DNA of 64,000 bases, from assembly GCA_021798195.1 (NCBI GenBank), contig JAJZYH010000002.1, forward strand, positions 1 through 64,000, in the 5' to 3' direction. Below the pieces are notes generated by a model. The model worked only from the letters and a program-made list of their open reading frames with translations. It made no database searches and was not told the origin of the DNA. The number at the start of each line of letters is the position of its first letter. Positions within the stretch are counted from its first letter, which is position 1. Source of the stretch: Thermoplasmata archaeon (GTDB taxonomy: Archaea; Thermoplasmatota; Thermoplasmata; Lutacidiplasmatales; UBA184). Made by a program: the position numbers and the translations under genes. Below are positions 9,223-19,149 of the stretch, piece after piece.

Positions 9223-10347
9223 ATGGGGACGAAGGTGACCCTGATCCCCGGAGACGGGATCGGGCCGGAAGTGACCGATGCGGCGCGCCTCGTGGCCGAC
9301 GCCACGGGCGTATCCATTGACTGGGAAGTCGTGGAGGCTGGGGAGAAAGCCATCGCCAAGAAGGGTACCCCTCTGCCCCCCGAGGTCCTGGACAGCCTGC
9401 GCCGGAACAAGGTGGGGATCAAGGGCCCCATCACGACCCCCATCGGGAGCGGGTTCCGCTCCGTCAACGTGGCCCTCCGCCAGGAGTTGGACCTCTATGC
9501 CTCTCTTCGCCCGGCACGGGCCATCGCGGGCGAGGGCACGCGGTACCCGGATGTGGACCTCGTGGTGGTCCGGGAGGCAATGGAAGGCCTCTACTCCGGG
9601 GTGGAGCATTGGGTGGACCGGGATCACTCCGCGGGCGAGACCATCAACATCATCACCCGGAAGGAGTCGGCCCGGATCTGCCGGTTCGCCTTCGACTACG
9701 CGATCCGGAACCATCGGAAGAAGGTCACTGCGGTCCACAAGGCCAACATCATGAAGGTCACGGGAGGACTCTTCCAGGAGGTGTTCCGGGAGGTGGCCCG
9801 GGAGTACCCGTCCATCGCCGCGGAAGAACGCTTGGTGGACAACATGTGCATGCAGCTCGTGAAGAAACCCGAGGAATACGACGTCCTGGTGACCACGAAC
9901 CTCTTCGGCGACATCCTCTCGGACCTGTGTGCGGGGCTCGCCGGGGGCCTGGGCGTCGCGCCGGGGGCCCTCTTCGGGGAGTCCATCGCACTCTTCGAGC
10001 CGGTGCACGGGTCGGCCCCCAAGTACGCAGGTCAGGACAAGGCGGACCCGGTGGCCGAGATCCTCTGCCTGGAACTCCTCCTGCGCCACCTGGGGCACTC
10101 GGAGGCGGCGCAGCGAGTCTTCCGCGCGGTCTGGGAGGTGATCTACGAGAAGAAGGTGGTCACCTACGACCTCGCGCTCCCCGGATACACGATGCGCCCC
10201 ACCCGGCCATCCAAGTGCTCGGAGATGGCGAAGGAGATCGCCCGAAAGGTCCCCCAGGTGGACATCTCCAAACCGCTCCCCACTCCTCCGGGAGCCCGGG
10301 CCCAATCCTCGGTGAAGCTCGCCAACGACACCCATCTCGAGGACTGA
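9223..10347 (+). CDS. Isocitrate/isopropylmalate dehydrogenase family (probably NAD-type isocitrate dehydrogenase)
   Basis: [97 protein letters not shown]. Confidence 0.92.
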   Translation: MGTKVTLIPGDGIGPEVTDAARLVADATGVSIDWEVVEAGEKAIAKKGTPLPPEVLDSLRRNKVGIKGPITTPIGSGFRSVNVALRQELDLYASLRPARAIAGEGTRYPDVDLVVVREAMEGLYSGVEHWVDRDHSAGETINIITRKESARICRFAFDYAIRNHRKKVTAVHKANIMKVTGGLFQEVFREVAREYPSIAAEERLVDNMCMQLVKKPEEYDVLVTTNLFGDILSDLCAGLAGGLGVAPGALFGESIALFEPVHGSAPKYAGQDKADPVAEILCLELLLRHLGHSEAAQRVFRAVWEVIYEKKVVTYDLALPGYTMRPTRPSKCSEMAKEIARKVPQVDISKPLPTPPGARAQSSVKLANDTHLED

Positions 10348-10395
10348 CCCCCCCGGGAATGGGGGCAGCGCGGGTCGTCCCCCGTCCGCCTCCCC

Positions 10396-10695
10396 ATGCA
10401 AAAACCCTTAACGGAGGAGTGCGTGCGATGTTTCGACCCCTCCGGGAGTCTTTCGAGGATGGATCCGATGAGCGAGAACGTTCCCTCGGCGATGGAGACG
10501 GCGGACAGCACGACCCGGGCCAAGAGGGGATCCCCCAAGGCCGCCGATGGTCCCCGCTGCGCCGAATGCGGGCGAAAGATGGCGCGGGAGGAGATGCTCT
10601 GGGACTATCCCCGGAAGCCCGGGGAGTACGTGACGGTCTGCGAAGCCTGCTACATCAAGCTCTGCTGGACCCCCCGCCGGGCCCCCAAGGAATAG
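10396..10695 (+). CDS. Small zinc-ribbon-like hypothetical protein
   Basis: RCAECGRKMAREEMLWDYPRKPGEYVTVCEACYIKLCW paired CxxC motifs; start uncertain (also M at 10459/10468). Confidence 0.55.
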   Translation: MQKPLTEECVRCFDPSGSLSRMDPMSENVPSAMETADSTTRAKRGSPKAADGPRCAECGRKMAREEMLWDYPRKPGEYVTVCEACYIKLCWTPRRAPKE

Positions 10696-10714
10696 ACGAC
10701 CCGTCCCGGCCCCC

Positions 10715-11128
10715 TCATTCTCCCAGGGCCTTCACCACCACCCGTTTCCGGCGCTGGCCGTCGAATTCTGCGTAGTAGACCTGCTCCCAGGGACCCAGAT
10801 CCAGGTCCCCCTTGGTCACCGGGAGGATCACCTGGTGCCCCAGAAGCAGGTTCTTGAGGTGCGCATCCCCGTTGGACTCCCCCGTGTGGTGATGGTGATA
10901 CGGGAGCCCGGGGGGCGCCAGGCGGTCCGCCCACTCCTGGATGTCCTGGATGAGGCCGGCCTCGGCATCGTTCACGTACACGGCGGCGGTGATGTGCATC
11001 GCCGAGACGAGGACGAGCCCCTCCCGGATCCCCGACCGCTGGACCACCCTGCGCACGTCCTCCGTGATGTTCACGAACTCCCGCCTTTCCCGCGTCTGGA
11101 ACCAGAGGTACTCGGTGATCCATCGCAT
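10715..11128 (-). CDS. YjbQ/UPF0047-family protein (secondary thiamine-phosphate synthase family)
   Basis: [46 protein letters not shown] ... [47 protein letters not shown]. Confidence 0.92.
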   Translation of the reverse strand: MRWITEYLWFQTRERREFVNITEDVRRVVQRSGIREGLVLVSAMHITAAVYVNDAEAGLIQDIQEWADRLAPPGLPYHHHHTGESNGDAHLKNLLLGHQVILPVTKGDLDLGPWEQVYYAEFDGQRRKRVVVKALGE

Positions 11129-11247
11129 GGCATCCGCCTCCCCTCGGGAGGGAGGCTGGGGATGGGATAGGGTTGGCGCCTCCTCCCGTCCGCCATCAAA
11201 TATATTGCCCCGGGGGGAGACTGCATCTCAGGAAGTGTCCCCATTTC

Positions 11248-11952
11248 ATGGCGCGCCCCATCCGGATCGCCCGACCCCCTGCCACGGGGGGATCTTCTTC
11301 GAGTGCCCCCACCGCCCGGCAACGCGCCCGGAGACCGTCCCTTGAACGTGGCCTCCCCGTCCGGAAGTGGTCCCGGGACGACCCGTCCTGGGATTCGAAC
11401 TCGGAGGCCTTCCGCCGAAGCTGGCTCTTCTTCGGGCTCGCGTTCCTGTTGAGCCCCCTCGCCATCTGGGCGCTCTTCGTGTGGGTCGCCCTCACTTCCC
11501 CCTATTCCGGGGTGTCCTCCGATGAGACGGGCCTCGTCCTGCTTTCGGGCCTCCTGGGAGCCACCGTGGTGGTGGGGGCGGCCCTCACCGTCCTTCGGAC
11601 CCCGCGGGCGATCCGCATGGGGGGAAGGTCCGCCCTCGAGGTGGTGAATCCCTGGGGCCGCGTGGACCGCTACCACCTTTCGGGGGACGCCTATCAGAGG
11701 CCCCTGGAGACCTACCCGGCGGGGTTCCTGGGCCGCGTGACCTGCGAGCTGGTGGAACTCCATGCGCCCCCAGGACCCAACCGCCGCTGGATCGTGGAGG
11801 AAGGGCGACTGGATCCGTACGTCCCCCGCGTCGCCGGAAGAAGGCTCCGCGGTCCAGGGGGCAGCCGCCCCGGATCGGTGGCGCCCGAAGAGGATCCCGG
11901 GAAGGACCTGCCTACTCCAGCAGGTCCTCGAGTTCCCCGGCGACCAGGGTGA
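11248..11952 (+). CDS. Hypothetical membrane protein (two TM segments)
   Basis: WLFFGLAFLLSPLAIWALFVWVAL and LVLLSGLLGATVVVGAALTVL hydrophobic segments; start uncertain within ORF 11173-11952. Confidence 0.5.
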   Translation: MARPIRIARPPATGGSSSSAPTARQRARRPSLERGLPVRKWSRDDPSWDSNSEAFRRSWLFFGLAFLLSPLAIWALFVWVALTSPYSGVSSDETGLVLLSGLLGATVVVGAALTVLRTPRAIRMGGRSALEVVNPWGRVDRYHLSGDAYQRPLETYPAGFLGRVTCELVELHAPPGPNRRWIVEEGRLDPYVPRVAGRRLRGPGGSRPGSVAPEEDPGKDLPTPAGPRVPRRPG

Positions 11953-12262
11953 GAAGCTGGTCCAGGGAGCGGTTCTTGAGCTCCGTGATCTGCCCGGAGC
12001 TGGTCTCGAGGCGAGCGAAGAATTCATCCCCGTCGCGCAGGAACGACAAGGAAAGGAGGTGGTCCGGCCCGTCACGCACGGGCGGAGGGGGAACGGGGGA
12101 TTCCGGGAGCTTGGCGGGAGCCGGAGGGGCCGCCCGCGGCTCCTGTTTCACCGCCTTCGCCGGGACCGGCCGGCTGGGCGCCGGGCGTTTGGAGGTCTTC
12201 CGGCGCGGGGGAGGGGTCGCCTTCCGCCCGGCCCGTGGTCTCCGTGCGGGTTTCTTCGCCAT
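11912..12262 (-). CDS. Hypothetical protein with Lys/Arg/Pro/Ala-rich N-terminal tail
   Basis: MAKKPARRPRAGRKATPPPRRKTSKRPAPSRPVPAKAVK tail plus a compact C-terminal region LLSLSFLRDGDEFFARLETSSGQITELKNRSLDQLLTLVAGELEDLLE; TATA-like CCTTAAATA ~40 nt upstream on the minus strand. Confidence 0.6.
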   Translation of the reverse strand: MAKKPARRPRAGRKATPPPRRKTSKRPAPSRPVPAKAVKQEPRAAPPAPAKLPESPVPPPPVRDGPDHLLSLSFLRDGDEFFARLETSSGQITELKNRSLDQLLTLVAGELEDLLE

Positions 12263-12422
12263 GGCCCCCTCGCGGTTGCGGGGGCGCATTTTTTCATCCG
12301 TATTTAAGGTCTCGCGGAGAGGGATCGGGTCCCATGCGCCGCCGCGGACTCCCCGTCCTCCCCGGTCCATGGGATCGGTCCCCTCATGGATTAATGTAGG
12401 GAGCCCCCACTTCCCAACGCCC

Positions 12423-14039
12423 ATGGAGCACCTCCCCGGGCCCGGTCTCCTCGTCGTGGGGACCTCGAGCGACGCCGGGAAGAGCTTCGTGGTCACCGGA
12501 CTCTGCCGCCTCCTCGCGCGGCGCGGAGCCCGGGTCCATCCGTTCAAGGCCGTGAACATGTCCTTGAACTCCACGGCTGCGGAGGATGGGGGCGAGATGG
12601 CGCTGGCCCAGTGGGTCCAGTGCCGGGCCGCCGGCGTCCCCCCCCGCACCGTGGCGAATCCGGTCCTCCTCAAGCCCGAAGGACCCGGGCGCGTGGAGGT
12701 GATCGTCCGGGGGAGACCGTTCCGACGGGTTTCCTCGTGGCGGCGGGAAATGCCGCGCCTTTCGGCGACCCTGTGGGAGTCCATCCGCCGAAGCCTCCGG
12801 GAGCTCCGCCAACAAGGTTTCTGGGTGGTGGCCGAAGGGGCCGGGAGCCCCGCGGAACCCAACCTGAAGGCCACCGACCTCGCCAATTTCCGGGTGGCCC
12901 GGGAGCTGGGCCTGCCGGTCCTCCTGGTGGCCGACCTGGACCGGGGCGGAGCCATTGCCCACGTGGTGGGGACCCTCGCCCTCCTCCCACCTCGGGACCG
13001 CAAGCTCATCCGGGGGATCCTCCTGAACCGGATCCGGGGCGACCCCAGGGTGCTCGCGGGAGCCATCCGGTTCCTCCGGGACCGGACCGGGGTCCCGGTG
13101 GTGGGTTCCCTGGGGGTCCTGGAACCGGGCCGGGGGACTCTTCCGCCCGAGGATTCCCTGAGGCTCCCCACGGCCGCCGTGCACCTGCCCACTGCGGGGG
13201 CCACGGAACTCCGCCGGCCCACCCTGGGGATCCTGAAGCTGCCCCATGCCTCCAACTTCTCCGACTTCTCCGGGTTCGATCACCTGTCGGGTCTTCGCGC
13301 GGTCTGGGTGGACCGCCCGGAGCCTCTGGCCCGGCTCGACGCATTGATCCTTCCGGGGAGCCGCCGCACCCGGGACGACCTCCGTTGGTTGGAGGAGAAC
13401 GGTCTCTTCGACGCGATCTGGGAGGGACGGGAAAGGGGACTGCGGATCGGCGGCGTCTGCGGCGGATACCAGATGCTGGGGGCCCGGCTCCGGGATCCTC
13501 ATGGTTTCGAAGGGAATCCGGGCACCACCGAGGGACTGGGCCTTTTGCCGGTCGAGACCAGCTTCCGGGACCCGAAGCTGGTGCGCGAGGTGGAGGTGGA
13601 GCCCATCGCCAGCCCTCCGTGGGATCCCGGGGAGCCCCGATGGCCAGGATATGAGATACGGAGGGGGCGCACTCGCCGCCGGAAGGGGGCCCGTCCACTC
13701 TTCCGCATCCGCCCCCGCTCGGGCCAGAACACCCTGGGTCAGGACCCACCATCGGAGGAGGACGGTGCATGGCTGCCCTCCGGAGAGGTCTGGGGAAGCT
13801 CCGTCCATGGCCTCTTCACCTCTCCCCTCCGGGCCCTGGGAGTGGCCCGGTGGGCGGTGGGGGGCCGCCCCCCCTCCAGCCGGCCCACCATCCGGGTCCG
13901 TAGCTCCGCCCCACGCCCCGGGACCGGGAGCCCGGTGGGGACCGACCTGGAACGTTCCCTGGATGCCGTGGCGGACCATCTCGCGACGTTCATGACCCCC
14001 CGAACGTTGTCCGCCCTTCTGGAGGGAGGAGCCACGTGA
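12423..14039 (+). CDS. cobQ: Cobyric acid synthase
   Basis: LLVVGTSSDAGKSFVVTGLCRLLARRG, HPFKAVNMSLNS, EGAGSPAEPNL, VLLVADLDRGGAIAHVVGT, GVCGGYQMLG, SSVHGLF. Confidence 0.93.
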   Translation: MEHLPGPGLLVVGTSSDAGKSFVVTGLCRLLARRGARVHPFKAVNMSLNSTAAEDGGEMALAQWVQCRAAGVPPRTVANPVLLKPEGPGRVEVIVRGRPFRRVSSWRREMPRLSATLWESIRRSLRELRQQGFWVVAEGAGSPAEPNLKATDLANFRVARELGLPVLLVADLDRGGAIAHVVGTLALLPPRDRKLIRGILLNRIRGDPRVLAGAIRFLRDRTGVPVVGSLGVLEPGRGTLPPEDSLRLPTAAVHLPTAGATELRRPTLGILKLPHASNFSDFSGFDHLSGLRAVWVDRPEPLARLDALILPGSRRTRDDLRWLEENGLFDAIWEGRERGLRIGGVCGGYQMLGARLRDPHGFEGNPGTTEGLGLLPVETSFRDPKLVREVEVEPIASPPWDPGEPRWPGYEIRRGRTRRRKGARPLFRIRPRSGQNTLGQDPPSEEDGAWLPSGEVWGSSVHGLFTSPLRALGVARWAVGGRPPSSRPTIRVRSSAPRPGTGSPVGTDLERSLDAVADHLATFMTPRTLSALLEGGAT

Positions 14040-15757
14040 GGCGCAGCACCCTCCTCTTCCTGGCGTCGGTCACCCTCTTTGTGACCTTCCTGGGCCTGGA
14101 ACCTCTCCTCACCTTCCCGGTCTGGGGTTCCGACTCGGGGGAGTACTACGTGCTCACCTCGTACCTCCTGGACCACGGCCAGTTCCTGCGGACCGGCTAC
14201 GCGGGGAACGGGTTCGGGTACCCCTATTTCCCGGGAATGTTCGAGGTGGGTGCGGCGGTGGCCGGCGCCACCGGCGCCGATCCCCTCGCCTCGCTCCTGG
14301 TGACCGTCCCCGTGCTGGGGGCGCTGAGCATCCTCCCCCTCTTCCTCCTCTTCCGCAGGTTCTATCCCCACGACGGCGTCGCGATCTTGGGAGCCGCCCT
14401 TGCGGGCGCGGTCTTCCCCCGTCTCTTCTCCCTGTCCCACGCGGCCCCCCTCACCATGGGCGACCTGTTCGTGGTGGCTTCCCTGTGGATGTTCGTGGAG
14501 CAGCGGAAGGATCCGCGCTGGCTCCTCCCCCTGGGCCTCACCCTTTTCGCACTCATCGCCACGCACCATTTCTCCTCCTACATCTTCTTCATCACGGCCA
14601 CTGGTGGCCTCGCCCTGTTCGAGCTCTACGCCCCCGGGCGGTGGGCGAAGAGGTTCCCGGCCCGGGAGTTCGGTGTCCTGGGAGCTTTCGTGGTGAGCCT
14701 CTTCACCTACTGGTTCCTCTATGCCCCTCCGTTCGCCGATCGGATCCTCCCCCAGGGCGTGGAGGGGCGCGTCCCCTCCATCGCCCTACCGGTGGCCGCG
14801 GTGGGCGTGCTCGCCCTTCTGGCCCTGGGAGTATACTGGTCCCGCCGTTCCCGGGGCACGACCGGATCCTTCCGGATCCCTCGCCTGCGCTGGCCCTCCC
14901 TGGGAAAGCTCATCCGGGACCCCCTCATCGTGGGGCTCCTCGTGTACGGGGGACTCGCCACCCTTCTCGTGGTGCCCATCCCCGGCACGCATCAAACGGC
15001 CACGCCCCTCGAGCTCGTCTACTATTCCCCGTTCGTCCTCCTCGGGCCCCTTTCGGCGGCCAACCGGAGGTTCGCCTCGTTCTCCCCACTGGGCTACATC
15101 CCTTGGTTCATCCTTGCCACCGTGGGAGCTTCGGCCGCGTTCGGGCTCGTCACCGCCAACCCCGTGCTGCTGCCCGCCCGCCATGTGGAATACCTCGCGA
15201 TCCCCCTCGCATTCTTCTCTGCCCTGGCCCTGGGCCGGCTGGTCCAATCGTACCTGGCCCAGGGACGAGGGCAGGCGGCCATGGCGGTGACCTCCGTGGC
15301 GCTTCTCCTGGTGGCCGCCAACGCCGCCGTCGCCTTTCCCCCGCCGGTGGCCCTCGGGGGATTCGAGGAGGGCTTCACCGTCCAGGATGTGGCCATGGTC
15401 ACGTGGATGGCGCGGGAGATGGCTCCGGGGAGCGTCCTCGCCGCGGATTACCGCCTGAGCGATCTCTACTTCGGGTTCTCGGGGAATCCCGCCACCTGGT
15501 CCAATGCGGGCCCCTTGTTCCTGTCCCCCAACCGGACCGCCGCCCTCCAGCAGCTCGCCGGGACGCGGGCTCCCAGCCGGACGCTACCCATCGACCTGGT
15601 GGCCGTGGACGCCACCATGCGAACCACCGGCGTCGCGCTCAATCCGTCCTCTCTCGCCCTGCCCATGGCCTCCCAGGCCCTCACCCGCTTCTCGGAGCCC
15701 CCCTTCGTGGTGGTCTACGAGAACGGCCCGCAGGAGGTCTGGTGGGTCGACGGGTGA
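14036..15757 (+). CDS. Multi-pass membrane protein, glycosyltransferase-like (GT39/ArnT-type topology)
   Basis: Many TM segments; N-terminal GSDSGEYYVLTSYLLDHGQFL resembling acidic-motif first loops of GT-C enzymes; GTG start overlaps cobQ stop. Confidence 0.55.
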   Translation: MRRSTLLFLASVTLFVTFLGLEPLLTFPVWGSDSGEYYVLTSYLLDHGQFLRTGYAGNGFGYPYFPGMFEVGAAVAGATGADPLASLLVTVPVLGALSILPLFLLFRRFYPHDGVAILGAALAGAVFPRLFSLSHAAPLTMGDLFVVASLWMFVEQRKDPRWLLPLGLTLFALIATHHFSSYIFFITATGGLALFELYAPGRWAKRFPAREFGVLGAFVVSLFTYWFLYAPPFADRILPQGVEGRVPSIALPVAAVGVLALLALGVYWSRRSRGTTGSFRIPRLRWPSLGKLIRDPLIVGLLVYGGLATLLVVPIPGTHQTATPLELVYYSPFVLLGPLSAANRRFASFSPLGYIPWFILATVGASAAFGLVTANPVLLPARHVEYLAIPLAFFSALALGRLVQSYLAQGRGQAAMAVTSVALLLVAANAAVAFPPPVALGGFEEGFTVQDVAMVTWMAREMAPGSVLAADYRLSDLYFGFSGNPATWSNAGPLFLSPNRTAALQQLAGTRAPSRTLPIDLVAVDATMRTTGVALNPSSLALPMASQALTRFSEPPFVVVYENGPQEVWWVDG

Positions 15758-16517
15758 AGGTGGCCTCTTCCGTGCGTTCCCCGGATACGCCCGGCCAGGG
15801 GATCGTTCCTCCCTTCGTATAGAGGTCCACGGGGACGTCACCCCGTTGCCACAGGGCATCGATGAGGGCCCGGGCCCGCGCGAGCTTGCGGCGCTTGATC
15901 CAAAGGTGTCCCGGGAACTTCCCCCGGACCATCCGGAAATCGAATCCCGCGAGGATCACGCGGCGCGCCTTCGCCTCCTCCGCCCAATGGATGGCCCGGT
16001 CCCCGTCGGTGAAACCGCCCACGTTGAAGGACCATCTCCCCGGCATTCCTGGGACGCTCCCCACGAGGGGGCCGGGGAACCGGGGCACCCAGCGTGCCAG
16101 GGCCTCCCGGTTGTCGGCGTGCGCGTGGATGACCACGAGGCTCCCGCGGGCATTGGCCTCGATCTCCTCCTCCACGGACCCGTCCAGGTCCGTGGAGATG
16201 AGGTCGGGCACGAACCCTACCTCCAGGCACGCATGGGTGGCCCCGTCTGCGGCGATGCTCCGCCCCTCCCGCGCCCGGCCGGGCCCCCAGAGCTCCCGGG
16301 GATGGGGGACGGCCCCTGGGCCGGCCCCCACCACCAGGACCTCGTGCCCGCGCAGGAGATCTTCCACGCGACGCCAACCGACCTCGCCGGTGAGCCCCCG
16401 GGGATGCCTCGCGAGGAGCGTCTCGAGCTCCCGGGAAGCGGCCGCATCCTTCGATCGCGAGAACCGGAACTCCCGGAGGATCCTTCCATATTCCGGCTCC
16501 CAGAGGTCCCAGCGCAT
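15681..16517 (-). CDS. mptE: 6-hydroxymethyl-7,8-dihydropterin pyrophosphokinase MptE-like
   Basis: HEVLVVGAGPGAV, VPDLISTDLDGSVEEEIEANARGSLVVIHAHADN, PGRWSFNVGGFTDGDRAIHWAEEAKARRVILAGFDF. Confidence 0.85.
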   Translation of the reverse strand: MRWDLWEPEYGRILREFRFSRSKDAAASRELETLLARHPRGLTGEVGWRRVEDLLRGHEVLVVGAGPGAVPHPRELWGPGRAREGRSIAADGATHACLEVGFVPDLISTDLDGSVEEEIEANARGSLVVIHAHADNREALARWVPRFPGPLVGSVPGMPGRWSFNVGGFTDGDRAIHWAEEAKARRVILAGFDFRMVRGKFPGHLWIKRRKLARARALIDALWQRGDVPVDLYTKGGTIPWPGVSGERTEEATFTRRPTRPPAGRSRRPPRRGAPRSG

Positions 16518-16658
16518 GGCTTCCGCTCCCGTGAGGCACCCAGGGGGGTGCCCCCCCGTCCCGGAGCCCGAGGAGGTACGGTTAGAAAGCCTGCCGCGTC
16601 ACGAATTTGCGGTTCGTGCGCCCCGCCCCTCGGCAGCGCCGGAGGAAAAGGTAAGAGC

Positions 16659-16665
16659 TTATAAG
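16659..16665 (+). promoter_or_regulatory. TATA box candidate for ftsZ
   Basis: TTATAAG ~35 nt upstream of the ftsZ ATG at 16700; GGAGAG Shine-Dalgarno-like element just before the start. Confidence 0.5.
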
Positions 16666-16699
16666 TGGAAGACGATGGGCACCTCGACAAGGAGAGTTC

Positions 16700-17827
16700 A
16701 TGAGACCCCTCGCGCAGGACATCCTCTCCCGCATCCCTGCCGATCGCGCCAAAGGCTCCGCGACCCCGGAACGGACCTCCAGCACCGACGACGCGGAACT
16801 GGAGGCGGTCCTTGCGAGCCTCAAGACGTCCATCAAGGTGGTGGGATGCGGCGGGGGCGGGTCCAACACCATCAACCGCCTCTCGGAAGAGGGGCTCGCC
16901 GGCGCGGACCTCTACGCCTGCAATACCGATGCCCAGCATCTCCTCACCGTGAACGCCCAGCACAAGGTCCTCCTGGGGCGTCGCTGCACCCGCGGACTCG
17001 GAGCGGGCGCCCTTCCCCAGGTGGGGGAACAGGCCGCCCGCGAGGCGGAGGATGAGCTCAAGAAGCTCCTCACGGGCGCCGACATGGTCTTCATCACCCT
17101 GGGCCTGGGCGGAGGGACCGGGACCGGTTCCGCCCCCGTGGTGGCCCAGCTGGCCCGCGACGCGAACCAGGGCAACTGCCTCGTGGTGGCGGTGGCCACC
17201 CTGCCGTTCACCTCCGAGGGCATGGTCCGCCAGGAGAACGCCATCTGGGGCCTGGAGCGGCTCCGGGCGGCGGTGGACACCGTGATCACCATCCCCAACG
17301 ACCGCCTGCTGGAACTCGTCCCGCGCCTCCCCATCCAGAGCGCCTTCCGGGTGGCCGACAGCGTCCTCGCGAGGTCCATCCGGGGGATCACCGAGATCGT
17401 GACGAAACCGGGCCTCGTCAACCTGGACTTCAACGACCTCAGGACCATCATGAAGGGAGGCGGGGTCGCCCTCATCGGGATGGGGGAGTCCGAGAGCGAC
17501 AACCGGGCGGAGGACGCGGTCCTCGAGGCCCTGCATTCCCCCCTGCTCAAGGTGGACATCTCGGGGGCCCAGGGAGCGCTCATCAACGTGACCGGGGGGC
17601 CCGACATGACCATCTCCGAGGCCCAGCGGGCCGCGGAGATCGTGCAGAAGGCGGTGAGCCCCCAGGCCCGGATCATCTGGGGGGCCGCGGTGGACAACAC
17701 CATGAACAACGCGATCCGCTGCATGGTGGTCATCACCGGCGTGAAGTCCTCCCAGCTGTTCAATGCCCAGACCCCTCCACCCCCGGGGATCCGACCCGGC
17801 GGGATGGAGATCGACCACGTCCGGTAA
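16700..17827 (+). CDS. ftsZ: Cell division protein FtsZ
   Basis: IKVVGCGGGGSNTINRL, ACNTDAQHLL, VFITLGLGGGTGTGSAPVVAQLARD tubulin signature. Confidence 0.97.
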   Translation: MRPLAQDILSRIPADRAKGSATPERTSSTDDAELEAVLASLKTSIKVVGCGGGGSNTINRLSEEGLAGADLYACNTDAQHLLTVNAQHKVLLGRRCTRGLGAGALPQVGEQAAREAEDELKKLLTGADMVFITLGLGGGTGTGSAPVVAQLARDANQGNCLVVAVATLPFTSEGMVRQENAIWGLERLRAAVDTVITIPNDRLLELVPRLPIQSAFRVADSVLARSIRGITEIVTKPGLVNLDFNDLRTIMKGGGVALIGMGESESDNRAEDAVLEALHSPLLKVDISGAQGALINVTGGPDMTISEAQRAAEIVQKAVSPQARIIWGAAVDNTMNNAIRCMVVITGVKSSQLFNAQTPPPPGIRPGGMEIDHVR

Positions 17828-17863
17828 GGATCTCGCCGACGCGGAGGAATGGGGGAACCGTTC

Positions 17864-18124
17864 ATGGGATTCATCGAAAAGGCCCGGGAGGTGCAGGAAC
17901 GCCTTGACGGCCACCTGCGGTCGGTGGGCCACGGGAAGTACGGCCGGATCCTGCGCATGGCCCGCAAGCCCGACGTGGAGGAGTACGTGAAGGTCCTCCA
18001 GGTCACCACCATCGGGGCCATCCTCATCGGCGGGGTGGGTTTCCTCCTCTACATCTTCTTCACCCTGGTGGGCCCATGGATCTGGGGGCAGCTCGCGGGA
18101 GCCTTCCCGGGAGGTGGTCTGTGA
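17864..18124 (+). CDS. secE: Preprotein translocase SecE/Sec61-gamma
   Basis: ARKPDVEEYVKVLQVTTIGAILIGGVGFLLYIFFTL, the conserved SecE region; position upstream of spt5-rpl11. Confidence 0.9.
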   Translation: MGFIEKAREVQERLDGHLRSVGHGKYGRILRMARKPDVEEYVKVLQVTTIGAILIGGVGFLLYIFFTLVGPWIWGQLAGAFPGGGL

Positions 18125-19149
18125 CGCTCCCCGACCCCAAGGAACCTCCCGAGGAAGGGATCGGCCTCCTCACCGACGAGGCCACGGCCGCCGTGAAGAG
18201 CCCGCCGGAGAAGCCCGCCGAGAGCATCCTTTCTCCCCGGGAGGGAGAGGTCCACCTGGCGCAGGCCCCCGCCCAATCCGCACGGCAGCCCACCCAGCTC
18301 TACCTCAAGGCGGTGGACGAGACGCTCCGAGAGGTGACCGCCGGCACCGTGACCAGCCTGTCCACGGCCCTGGGATCCACCCACCCGGACGTGGGGGTGG
18401 CCACGGTCCGGGCGGAACTCAAGTACACCTCCACGTACCCTGGAGAAGGGGCCGAATGGCGGGTCTGGTGGCACCTCCCCGGCAAGAGGACCCGGACCGA
18501 GATCCTCGCCCGCAAGGTGGAGGCGGACATCGAGCTCCATCCCGGCACGCCCGTCCCCATCACGTTCGACGTGGAGGCCCCCGTGGGGGTCCGGTTCGGG
18601 GACCGGGCCGAGATCGATCTTTCGGCGCGCTGGCAGGGAGAAGGGAGCGACGGGCCGGCCACGCTCCGCCTCATCTGGGCCGCCCGCCAGTCCCTCCTCG
18701 CCATCAAGACCTCCCGGGGCTACGAGCGGGAGGTCGCGGACACGCTCTACACCCGTGCGGAGGAGAAGCCCGACGTGGTGTTCGCCCTCCTGGTCCCGAG
18801 CTCGCTCCGGGGCTACGTCTTCGCCGAGGGGATGAGCTTCGAGGGGGTCCACGAGATGCTGAAGGGGATCCGGAAGGCCCGGGGCCTCGTGCAGGGGGAG
18901 ACCACCCTCAAGGAGGTGGAGCCGCTCCTGGTGCCCAAGGTCACGGTGGAAGGCTTCGTGGAGGGGGCCATCGTGGAGCTCATCGCGGGCCCCTTCAAGG
19001 GCGAGAAGGCCCGGGTGAAGAAGATCGACCAGGGCAAGGAGCAGATCACCGTGGAGCTCATCGAGGCGGTGGTCCCGATCCCGGTGACGGTGCGGGGCGA
19101 TCACGTGCGCATGCTGGAACGAGGTGGAGGAGGCGGGAAGAATGGCTGA
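18121..19149 (+). CDS. spt5: Transcription elongation factor Spt5/NusG with long N-terminal extension
   Basis: NGN domain LLAIKTSRGYEREVADTLYTRAEE...LVPSSLRGYVFAEG and KOW GAIVELIAGPFKGEKARVKKID, preceded by ~175 aa not expected in minimal archaeal Spt5; GTG start overlaps secE stop. Confidence 0.9.
   Translation: MTLPDPKEPPEEGIGLLTDEATAAVKSPPEKPAESILSPREGEVHLAQAPAQSARQPTQLYLKAVDETLREVTAGTVTSLSTALGSTHPDVGVATVRAELKYTSTYPGEGAEWRVWWHLPGKRTRTEILARKVEADIELHPGTPVPITFDVEAPVGVRFGDRAEIDLSARWQGEGSDGPATLRLIWAARQSLLAIKTSRGYEREVADTLYTRAEEKPDVVFALLVPSSLRGYVFAEGMSFEGVHEMLKGIRKARGLVQGETTLKEVEPLLVPKVTVEGFVEGAIVELIAGPFKGEKARVKKIDQGKEQITVELIEAVVPIPVTVRGDHVRMLERGGGGGKNG

Noticed and set aside
11386-11412. tRNA T-arm lookalike (cctgggattcgaactcgg)
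   Set aside because: No pairing T-stem, acceptor or anticodon arm around it; lies within a membrane-protein ORF.
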